From Candidatus Uabimicrobium amorphum (GTDB taxonomy: Bacteria; Planctomycetota; Uabimicrobiia; Uabimicrobiales; Uabimicrobiaceae): DNA of 64,000 nt. Below are positions 27,877-34,628 of the stretch, piece after piece. Below the pieces are notes generated by a model. That model searched no databases. It was not told where the DNA came from and worked only from the letters and a program-made list of their open reading frames with translations. The position numbers were made by a program, and so were the translations under genes. Location of the stretch: positions 5,780,501 to 5,844,500 of the forward strand of contig NZ_AP019860.1 of assembly GCF_009002475.1 (NCBI RefSeq), read 5' to 3'. Within the stretch, counting starts at the first letter, position 1. The number at the start of each line of letters is the position of its first letter.

Positions 27877-28261
27877 TTTAGATAACAAAATTAAACAAGC
27901 TCTACAAGTGGAAGAAAAAGAAATTCTAACGCTCTTTGACCAACAACAATCTCTATCGCAAATGGTGATGGATACCTTTCGCGGTAAAAATCGCTGGTTA
28001 TCTATTTTGGTTTACGTGTACATATTCGTTTTTTTTGCACTATCCGTCTACTGCGCAGTAAAATTTTTCCACGTGGAAACCACGCGTGAGTTGATTGGCT
28101 GGGGATTGGGTTTTGTTTTTGGCCAATTCGTAGTGATGATGCTCAAGGTATGGTACTGGATGGAGATGCAGAAAAATTCCATCACTCGTGAGGTGAAAAG
28201 ACTAGAACTAAAAATCGTACATCTTGCGGATCTTCTGCAAAAGCACTTGGAAGAAAAATAG
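27869..28261 (+). CDS. DUF6768-like membrane protein paired with the ECF sigma factor
   Basis: 130 residues starting at the ATG eight bases inside the sigma gene, with a GGAAGGA site. Two membrane helices (about 48-68 and 78-98) are flanked by helical ends. The sequence MVMDTFRGKNRWLSILV and the C-terminal WYWMEMQKNSITREVKRLELK resemble the DUF6768 family, which is recurrently found beside ECF sigma factors. A role as regulator or anti-sigma partner is inferred from the gene overlap. No zinc finger is present. Confidence 0.75.
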   Translation: MDNLDNKIKQALQVEEKEILTLFDQQQSLSQMVMDTFRGKNRWLSILVYVYIFVFFALSVYCAVKFFHVETTRELIGWGLGFVFGQFVVMMLKVWYWMEMQKNSITREVKRLELKIVHLADLLQKHLEEK

Positions 28262-28280
28262 AATTTTTGAATAGCCATAA

Positions 28281-28330
28281 ATGCTGAAAAAAGTAGTGAT
28301 AAATACGTTGTCACTACTTTTTTACAGCAT
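28281..28330. terminator. Strong bidirectional terminator hairpin
   Basis: AAAAAAGTAGTGA pairs with TCACTACTTTTTT around an 11-base loop, extended by ATGCTG/CAGCAT at the base. A/T runs on both sides make it work in either direction. The rest of the 350-base gap before the response regulator is AT-rich with no further gene seen. Confidence 0.8.
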
Positions 28331-28612
28331 ATTTAGTATTTTTTATAACTTGAGCTTCCAATCCCGGCTTCGTTCCAAACCGAAGTGTCATAAACCTTTA
28401 AAGATAACATCACGCTGTCGTACAGATAGATCTTGTAATTTCCTCAAAACTTGTTCTTGATTTGAAATATATTTTATATATAATATATGTATATGTTAAT
28501 AAGTTATAAAGTGTTAAATTAGATTTGAAACCAAGTGTTTAGAACTGACGCCTCTAAACACAAATCTTTCTTTGTACTATTTGATGTAAATATGCAACTT
28601 GAGGTTTACAAC

Positions 28613-29260
28613 ATGACAACGGGAAATACAAGAGTATTTATTGTCGATGATCATCCCATTTTAATTAAGGGGGTGAAATTTTTAATTGAAAATGAGAAGG
28701 ATTTTGTTGTTTGTGGAGCAGCTCAAAGTGTTCAGGACGCTCTACAGCAAATTGATTTGGTCAGTCCTCATGTGATGCTCATAGATATTTCTCTAGGAGG
28801 AGAATGCGGACTTCGGTTGACGGAAAATCTTAGTCAAAGACATCCCTATCTTCCTATTTTAATATTTTCGATGCATGAAGAAGCACTTTATGCCGAGCGA
28901 GCGATTCTTGCAGGAGCCAATGGCTATATCAATAAGAATAGCGATCCCAAAGAACTCATTTCGGCGATGCGTAAAGTTTTGAGTGGCAAAATATACATAA
29001 ATGATCGTGTCAACACCTACCTGATCAACAAACTACGACGTAAGAATTTTAAAGACGAAAATCCTCTATCTCTTTTAAATAACCGAGAGTTAGAAGTTTT
29101 CCATCTTATCGGTAAAGGCTTGACAAGTCGCGCAATCGCCAAACAACTCAATATAAGTCTTAGTACGATTCATTCTCACAAAACAAATATTAAAAGTAAG
29201 TTAAATCTAAACAACTCCAATGAACTAACATGCTATGCCGCGCAAAATAGTTTATCGTAA
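28613..29260 (+). CDS. NarL/FixJ-type response regulator
   Basis: 215 residues from the ATG at 28613, which has a GAGG site; the frame extends upstream to a GTG at 28535 without a ribosome site. The receiver (about 5-120) has VDDHP, the phospho-acceptor in MLIDISLGG and INKNSDP with the conserved lysine. The LuxR-type helix-turn-helix is at about 150-210 (LNNRELEVFHLIGKGLTSRAI). It should bind DNA on phosphorylation. No histidine kinase adjoins it, so it is an orphan, and the PEP-CTERM gene about 350 bases downstream is a possible target. Confidence 0.9.
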   Translation: MTTGNTRVFIVDDHPILIKGVKFLIENEKDFVVCGAAQSVQDALQQIDLVSPHVMLIDISLGGECGLRLTENLSQRHPYLPILIFSMHEEALYAERAILAGANGYINKNSDPKELISAMRKVLSGKIYINDRVNTYLINKLRRKNFKDENPLSLLNNRELEVFHLIGKGLTSRAIAKQLNISLSTIHSHKTNIKSKLNLNNSNELTCYAAQNSLS

Positions 29261-29300
29261 TTCTCTTTTTACAATTTACTGTGAAAACTCATAATATGCG

Positions 29301-29350
29301 ACTAGTACTCTGGAAGTCTTGAACTAGATTTACAGAGTACTAGTTGTTTT
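29301..29350 (+). terminator. Terminator of the response regulator gene
   Basis: ACTAGTACTCTG and CAGAGTACTAGT form a perfect 12-pair stem around a 20-base loop, followed by TGTTTT. It lies 40 bases after the response-regulator stop. Confidence 0.65.
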
Positions 29351-29418
29351 ACTGGTTTTATAGCACTCCATGACTTCTTCCCACTCCAACAAAGAAACAT
29401 AAAACAAATCGCATAATG

Positions 29419-29474
29419 GCAACAATTATGATTTTAAGTAGCAATTTTTGCTAGTAGATAATTGTGATTGTTGC
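29419..29474. repeat. Nested inverted repeat upstream of the PEP-CTERM gene
   Basis: GCAACAAT (29419-29426) pairs with ATTGTTGC (29467-29474). Inside it, TAGCAA (29439-29444) pairs with TTGCTA (29448-29453). It lies about 140 bases before the PEP-CTERM start and could be a regulatory site or leader structure. The remainder of this gap shows nothing else. Confidence 0.4.
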
Positions 29475-29613
29475 TATATACAAAAAAAAATCAACTCTTA
29501 TACTTAAGATTCATAATCACTTGTGATGATTGTGGATTTTGTATATGGCGATAAAATTTATTTGTTGTTAACAGCCAAAGGTGTTAGCAATGCATAACTT
29601 TTAGGAGATAAAT

Positions 29614-30318
29614 ATGAGAGTTGTAAAATCATTGTTACTTATGATAGCATTTTGTATTCCAGCGGCAACCTATGCCGAGACAATAGCTTTTATTGGGGCT
29701 ACTGGGACGAATTTTAATGACCAGATTGCAAATTTCAATACGATTGCCAGTTTTAATGCCGGGGTAGATCTAGCTTTGGCAAATGAAGTGAATACTCCAC
29801 CCAATATCGGAGATGTACTGGGCGATACCTTTACATTTTCCAAAGCAAATACTGGACTTGTGGCCGACGTTACCATTGAGAGTGACCAACCCAACACGCA
29901 AATACTCGATCCGTTTGGACCTTTTGGTGGCGATGCACTTAGTTTTGGGCAATCTGGTCAGCAAGCGGACAGTTTTTCGATAGATTTTTCGAATTTTGAC
30001 AGTGGGTCTTCCGGGAGCATTATTGGAATTACTTTTTTAAATAGTAATGGCGTGAATCCAGATGATACCGTTACCGTTTTTGGTGAAAACGGTGCCTTGG
30101 GAACTTTTTTTACCGAAGGGTTTGCAGGCAACGATTTTATTGGCTTTGTGTCTGACGAACGCATTACAAGAGTAAGGTTTGACGAAAGCGCTGCGGACGG
30201 TAACAACCTATTTCTTACCACAATTGCTGTTGGAACGAACGTGGTGCCAGAGCCTTCGACATACATGGCGATGCTTCTCGGCTTGTTAATGGTACTTGGT
30301 ATTAAGCGAAAAAAGTAA
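29614..30318 (+). CDS. PEP-CTERM sorting-domain surface protein
   Basis: 234 residues. A signal peptide (about 1-21, ending ATYAE) is followed by a beta-rich, glycine/asparagine/aspartate-rich exported domain. The C-terminal tripartite sorting signal is VPEPS at about 212, then a membrane helix and the basic tail IKRKK. PEP-CTERM proteins are exported, then processed by an exosortase, usually in organisms making extracellular polysaccharide. No exosortase gene lies in the window. An AGGAG site precedes the ATG. The middle domain is not recognised. Confidence 0.92.
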   Translation: MRVVKSLLLMIAFCIPAATYAETIAFIGATGTNFNDQIANFNTIASFNAGVDLALANEVNTPPNIGDVLGDTFTFSKANTGLVADVTIESDQPNTQILDPFGPFGGDALSFGQSGQQADSFSIDFSNFDSGSSGSIIGITFLNSNGVNPDDTVTVFGENGALGTFFTEGFAGNDFIGFVSDERITRVRFDESAADGNNLFLTTIAVGTNVVPEPSTYMAMLLGLLMVLGIKRKK

Positions 30319-30330
30319 TTTTATTTTTAT

Positions 30331-30355
30331 CGGAAAACGCAACATAGTTTTTCCG
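30331..30355 (+). terminator. Likely terminator of the PEP-CTERM gene
   Basis: CGGAAAAC pairs with GTTTTTCCG around an 8-base loop, starting 12 bases after the stop. A second inverted pair (GTGCGGA/TCCGCAC) follows at about 30359-30399. The remaining bases up to menC show no gene. Confidence 0.5.
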
Positions 30356-30560
30356 TATCGTGCGGATTTAATATTTCACTTTTGCTATGAATTCCGCACG
30401 GCACCTTACTATTTAACAAACGCGATCATTATCTTTTTCACGACATTTCTCACACATAACGAGCAACTCTTGCTCCATCTCTCCAATGGATCTAGAAATA
30501 TGCATTAGATAGACACATCCGCATGGAGCGGTGCGTCTTCCCGTCCAGTGATGGCGTTTC

Positions 30561-31622
30561 TTATCCACGGGAGTTATCCTCAAATTGGTAAACGATATTA
30601 CAAAATTGCGACAGGTCAACGTGATTGTCCTTTACGGCAAAGCGTGGATTCGCAACATCTGATTGTAGCCATTTGTAGGTGTCAAGTCCGTTGGCAATAG
30701 GTGAAGTTGTGGCGGCAATATTTGCCAACATAAACAGACCAATGCTTGTTTCAAAGCAACTGCTCATCACACATGGTATGCGAAGTTTTTGCGCCCATGA
30801 AATCCATTGAAAAGTCCTGGCAATACCTCCGATGAGAGCTGGTTTTAGAACTACTGCTTGAGGATAGGGTGGTTTTGTGGGGGGAAGTTGTTGTTCGTAA
30901 ACGCTTTCGTCCCAAGCAACACGAATGTCCGACTTCAGTTGTGGTTGTTGTTGTGTTGCGACGGGTTCTTCTATATATTCTATGGTGTGCTCTTCTATGC
31001 GTTGTAGAAAATCTTGGGCTTGGGCTACTGACCAACTGCGGTTCGCATCGAGGCGCATTTTCCATTTTCCCTGTTGACGAACGTAAGCGATATTTTGCAA
31101 ATCTTCTTCTAGGGTGTTTCTCCCTACTTTTAGTTTTACCGTTTGCACACCTTGTTTTTTGAGTATATCTACTTGCTGTTTTATATCCTGTGGTTTACCA
31201 CTTAGAAGACCGTTTATTTCAATGATATCGCGACAGTCTTTTTTCCATAAGCATCTTGGAGGTGTTTTTAGGTAATCGCTGGTTAGATTCCACAGTGCTG
31301 TTTCGATTCCCCACATTACGCTAGGCGCAAAGTTATACACGCTGAGTTTTTCGCCAAAAAACCCTGGGGTGTTGACAACCGCTTTTGCATCCCACTGAAG
31401 AGAGTATATACTGTTTTTGATTATGTCGATTTCGTTGTGGATTTGTTGCAGTGTTTCGTTGTGAAAGTACGGTAACGGAGCAATTTCTCCGTAACCACGA
31501 CAATCATCCCCGCGAAGTTCCACCACAAGTCCCCGACGATTTTCGACCATATCGCGTTTCAACTGTAGTGGTTTTGTCAAGGGAAGGTCAAATGGATGTA
31601 TAACTATATCGTTTACTCTCAT
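30561..31622 (-). CDS. menC: o-Succinylbenzoate synthase
   Basis: 353 residues from the ATG at 31622, which overlaps the menA stop as ATGA; a frame from 31649 would run into menA. It belongs to the enolase superfamily: the catalytic KxK is in VKLKVGR (about 164-170), the metal ligands are in LDANR, IEEPV and WDES, and the second catalytic lysine is in VVLKPALIGG. The enzyme dehydrates SHCHC to o-succinylbenzoate in menaquinone synthesis. Pairing with menA in one transcript supports OSBS over other enolase-superfamily dehydratases or epimerases. Other men genes are not in the window. Confidence 0.88.
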   Translation of the reverse strand: MRVNDIVIHPFDLPLTKPLQLKRDMVENRRGLVVELRGDDCRGYGEIAPLPYFHNETLQQIHNEIDIIKNSIYSLQWDAKAVVNTPGFFGEKLSVYNFAPSVMWGIETALWNLTSDYLKTPPRCLWKKDCRDIIEINGLLSGKPQDIKQQVDILKKQGVQTVKLKVGRNTLEEDLQNIAYVRQQGKWKMRLDANRSWSVAQAQDFLQRIEEHTIEYIEEPVATQQQPQLKSDIRVAWDESVYEQQLPPTKPPYPQAVVLKPALIGGIARTFQWISWAQKLRIPCVMSSCFETSIGLFMLANIAATTSPIANGLDTYKWLQSDVANPRFAVKDNHVDLSQFCNIVYQFEDNSRG

Positions 31623-32503
31623 GACCAAATCCACGCAACAGAAAAACATAGGCTATAAAGTAACAACACCAAAGCCGTTTGCCCTAATAGTGGATTGAGT
31701 TGTTTGCCTTCCAGGCGCAATATTTTCACAAAAAGTATACAGGCGATAGGAGCCGGAAGTAATGTATACAAGATATTGGGTTCTTTGATTTGGGTGAAGT
31801 ATAAATATAGAGGTAGTGCAAAGGCACCGAGAAAGCACAGGGCGTATTCAATGTAGGTAAAGGTTTTACCAAAGCGTACCGCTAAAGTTCTCTTACCAAC
31901 CTTGACGTCGGTGGCCATATCGCGTAGGTTGTTGACGATGATAATCGCCGTGGCCAAAGCTCCCAATGCCAAACCGCAGAGTATGTGTACAAACTCTATG
32001 TTGGATGTTTGTAGATAATATGTTCCACCTACCGCAACAGGCCCAAAAAAGATCAGTACAAATATATCTCCAAGGCCGTTATATCCTAAAGGGTAAGGTC
32101 CACCAGTATATATAATGCCACAAATAATTGACACAATACCAATGAGCAAAATGTACACCCCACCATGCCACGCAAGATATAGACCGCAAAAGAAAGCGAT
32201 GGCAAAGGTAAAAATAAAAGCGCGTTTCATGATTTGCGGAGTTACCCAGCCTGCTTGGGTGGCTCTGGTTGGCCCCATGCGTTCTTCGGTATCAGCACCT
32301 TTGACGAAGTCGTAATAGTCGTTGGCAAAGTTCGTTCCGATTTGAATGGCGATGGCACACGACATAGTAACCGCAAAAATAACTAGATGGAAAAAACCAT
32401 CGCCGTAGGCCATCGCCGTTCCGACAATTACTGGTGAAACAGCTGCCCATAGGGTTTTGGGGCGCATGGCTAAAAACCACGTTTTTACAAACGAATTTTC
32501 CAT
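31619..32503 (-). CDS. menA: 1,4-Dihydroxy-2-naphthoate polyprenyltransferase
   Basis: 294 residues of a UbiA-type membrane prenyltransferase with about eight to nine helices. The two aspartate motifs are NFANDYYDFVKG (about 59-70) and DMATDVKVGKRTLAV (about 194-208). The GPTRATQAG segment after the first motif is typical of MenA. The enzyme attaches the isoprenoid tail to DHNA, giving demethylmenaquinone, in the cytoplasmic membrane. It is translationally coupled to menC, so the menaquinone assignment of the two genes supports itself. Confidence 0.93.
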   Translation of the reverse strand: MENSFVKTWFLAMRPKTLWAAVSPVIVGTAMAYGDGFFHLVIFAVTMSCAIAIQIGTNFANDYYDFVKGADTEERMGPTRATQAGWVTPQIMKRAFIFTFAIAFFCGLYLAWHGGVYILLIGIVSIICGIIYTGGPYPLGYNGLGDIFVLIFFGPVAVGGTYYLQTSNIEFVHILCGLALGALATAIIIVNNLRDMATDVKVGKRTLAVRFGKTFTYIEYALCFLGAFALPLYLYFTQIKEPNILYTLLPAPIACILFVKILRLEGKQLNPLLGQTALVLLLYSLCFSVAWIWS

Positions 32504-32593
32504 TTTTTCTCCTTGTCAATCAGTCACAGGTCTTATAGTATGAGAAAATATTTCACATCAAGTTGCTATACATAATACGATTAGGAAACAACA

Positions 32594-33229
32594 ATGCAAA
32601 TAAAATCACTCAATGTAGGTATGCCACAAACCATTAAAACAGAGAATAACGAGTTTGTCTCCGCAATTCGCAAAGTACCCACATCGCAAAAAATTATGCT
32701 GACGAAGATGGGTTTTGAGGGCGATGGTTGTTATGAACCGGTACATGGTGGAGTTCACAAAGCGGTCCATATGTTTTGTTTTGACAACTACGCTTTTTTT
32801 GAGGAACGCGCTCAATCATCGTTGCCCATTCCTACATTCGGAGAGAACATTACTATTTGTGGTTATGATGAATGCGAAGCTCGTGTAGGTGACACTTTGC
32901 AGATGGGGGATGCCATTGTTCAGATTTCCGAACCTACGATTCGCTGTAATACAATCGGCCGATCTGCCGGATACCCTCTGATGCTAAAGTGGATTCACGA
33001 ACAGTACAAAACCGGTTTTTATTTGCGCGTTTTGCAAGAAGGAAATATTTGCGTGGACTCATCTATTACGATGCTAGATCGCGGTAGTGAAGAGGCCACC
33101 ATCGATAAACTCAATCGCGCCATGTTTTGTCATATGGATAATATGGAAATAGTTAAGCCGCTACTAGAAATAACCGGGTTGTCCGATGGATGGAAGGAAA
33201 ACTTGAAGAAAAGGGCTAAGATTAAGTAG
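32594..33229 (+). CDS. MOSC domain protein (YiiM-like)
   Basis: 211 residues. The MOSC fold is shown by GFEGDGCYEP and VHGGVHKAVHMF (about 40-62), FGENITICG (about 83-91) and the conserved cysteine in SEPTIRCNTIGR (about 111-122). The YiiM-type MOSC proteins use a molybdenum cofactor to reduce N-hydroxylated compounds, and the C-terminal helical extension here matches their length. A role in N-hydroxylated base or amidoxime detoxification is a family inference. AGGAAA precedes the ATG. Divergent to menA. Confidence 0.88.
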   Translation: MQIKSLNVGMPQTIKTENNEFVSAIRKVPTSQKIMLTKMGFEGDGCYEPVHGGVHKAVHMFCFDNYAFFEERAQSSLPIPTFGENITICGYDECEARVGDTLQMGDAIVQISEPTIRCNTIGRSAGYPLMLKWIHEQYKTGFYLRVLQEGNICVDSSITMLDRGSEEATIDKLNRAMFCHMDNMEIVKPLLEITGLSDGWKENLKKRAKIK

Positions 33230-33242
33230 ATCTTATTTGTCG

Positions 33243-33371
33243 TCCCTGATCAAGTCATATACGTGCTAAGCTAAGATAACCGTTATGGTGTCATTCCAGC
33301 GGAAGCGGGAAACCCGCAATGTAAAGTCAATTTGAAAGCGCCTGGATCCCTGATCAAGTCAGGGATGACAC
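33243..33371. repeat. Palindromic dispersed repeat of the GTCATTCC...GGATGAC type
   Basis: GTGTCATTCC at about 33288 and GGGATGACAC at 33362-33371 form inverted ends. Inside are CGGAAGCGGGAAACCCGC and CTGGATCCCTGATCAAGTC followed by AGGGATGAC. The TCCCTGATCAAGTCA segment also occurs at 33243, so part of the element is duplicated. This layout resembles palindromic repeats scattered in many bacterial genomes, such as those in Rickettsia and others. Confidence 0.7.
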
Positions 33372-33381
33372 GGGGTATAGT

Positions 33382-33494
33382 GTCGCCGTAATCGTCACGT
33401 GACCGTGACCATGACCGTGACCATGACCCTAGTCGTAACCGTAGCCGTAATCGTAGCCGTGATCGTAGCCGTGATCGTAGCCGTAACCGTAATC
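33382..33494. repeat. Degenerate hexanucleotide repeat, CGTNRC family
   Basis: About 18 consecutive hexamers vary around CCGTGA, CCATGA, CCGTAA, TCGTAG and CCGTAG. It lies next to the palindromic repeat and a similar array occurs at 44701. The repeat gives an arginine-rich shadow reading frame but has no ribosome site or homolog-like sequence. Between MOSC and the peptidase genes, only these repeats are present. Confidence 0.85.
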
Positions 33495-33526
33495 GAAAAA
33501 TATCGTTCACTGTCACGAAATTTTAC

Positions 33527-34591
33527 CTACAACATTTGTGATTTGTTCACCATTTGTGTGATTTTGTCTAAGAGGTTCTTTTCGCCGTGTTTTTTTTCAA
33601 AAGCGCGTATTTTACGAAAACCTTGTCCGTAGATATCACGTTGTTTTTCAATGAGCAGAGCTTGCGATTTATAACCGTAATGTATCAAAGTTTTGTAAGA
33701 GATCCATTCCGCTAGGCCTTCTAAAATTAGAAGACTGGGCTTTTTGAGGAAATTGTCGGCTTGCCACGCGTGTGTATATTCGTGAGCGAGAACGCCCATA
33801 CATAGAGAATACGGTAGAAGAGACTCAATATAAACGCGATAATCGCGTCCGCGTTGTACAAATAGTCCCAGAGCACGTCGGTCCGTCGCACCGTATTTGA
33901 CAGCGTTTTTTTTGCGTATCTTTGCCAACGTTAAAGCGTCTACTAACTCCAACTCTGTTGCCAAATTGATTTTCATTGCGAATTTTTTGGCAACAAAGCC
34001 GACGACACGTTGTAAAATTTTCTTCGCCGCAGTAGGGCTTTGCACCGCAGTTTTCATACATGTTTTACAAATATTGCGTTTGTCGCCGATTTGGTAGTAT
34101 TTGGAGGTGATCGGAGTGTTGCACATATCGCAGTAGTTTTTACTTTTTACACAAGCGCTACAAAATTTACGATTGTCGTTGGGAAATTTGAAAAACTTGG
34201 CGATAAGTGGTATATGACATTTTGCACATAGTTCTACCGAGTTTGAACATTGCACGCACAAGATTAGTTTCTGCACCTTGAGGTAGTCCTTTGTGCTTTT
34301 ATGACACCGCGAACACTTAGGCGATTTTTTATAGCATGTCGAGCATATTATGGTGTTGTCCACTTTCCAATACTTTTCAAAAATGCGTTTGCGACAAAAT
34401 TGGCAGCACTTTGCCTTTGCGGTGCAAGAAGTGCAATACACTTTCTCACCTCGTCTGATTCCACGCCTTGTGGGCAAACCGCAATGGCTACATTTTTTGG
34501 CTGCTTGGTAACACTTGGCACAAAAATAACTATTTTTGCACTGCCAAAATTTACCCATAATCTTTTGTTTACACAAACTACAGTTTTTCAT
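33527..34591 (-). CDS. LIM-like zinc protein fused to a DA1-like HEXXH peptidase
   Basis: 354 residues. The first 190 hold 12 CxxC motifs arranged as six CxxC...CxxC zinc-binding units, read as tandem LIM-like or zinc-ribbon domains. The C-terminal half has AHEYTHAWQ (about 267-275) with a downstream acid in EGLAEWI, the gluzincin arrangement. LIM domains followed by an HExxHAW metallopeptidase are the domain order of the plant growth regulator DA1 and related proteins. No signal peptide is seen, so it is cytoplasmic. Substrate is unknown. It lies 37 bases after the AAA protein and may be cotranscribed with it. Confidence 0.85.
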   Translation of the reverse strand: MKNCSLCKQKIMGKFWQCKNSYFCAKCYQAAKKCSHCGLPTRRGIRRGEKVYCTSCTAKAKCCQFCRKRIFEKYWKVDNTIICSTCYKKSPKCSRCHKSTKDYLKVQKLILCVQCSNSVELCAKCHIPLIAKFFKFPNDNRKFCSACVKSKNYCDMCNTPITSKYYQIGDKRNICKTCMKTAVQSPTAAKKILQRVVGFVAKKFAMKINLATELELVDALTLAKIRKKNAVKYGATDRRALGLFVQRGRDYRVYIESLLPYSLCMGVLAHEYTHAWQADNFLKKPSLLILEGLAEWISYKTLIHYGYKSQALLIEKQRDIYGQGFRKIRAFEKKHGEKNLLDKITQMVNKSQML

Positions 34592-34628
34592 ATCGCGCTC
34601 AATAAGTTTTGGTAGTGAAATTTACAAA

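Noticed and set aside
33382..33494. Possible CRISPR-like array
   Set aside because: The units are contiguous 6-mers without spacers, and no cas gene is present.
33283..33516. Arginine-rich reading frame on the minus strand
   Set aside because: It is produced by the hexamer repeat and palindromic repeat, has no ribosome site and no protein-like composition.
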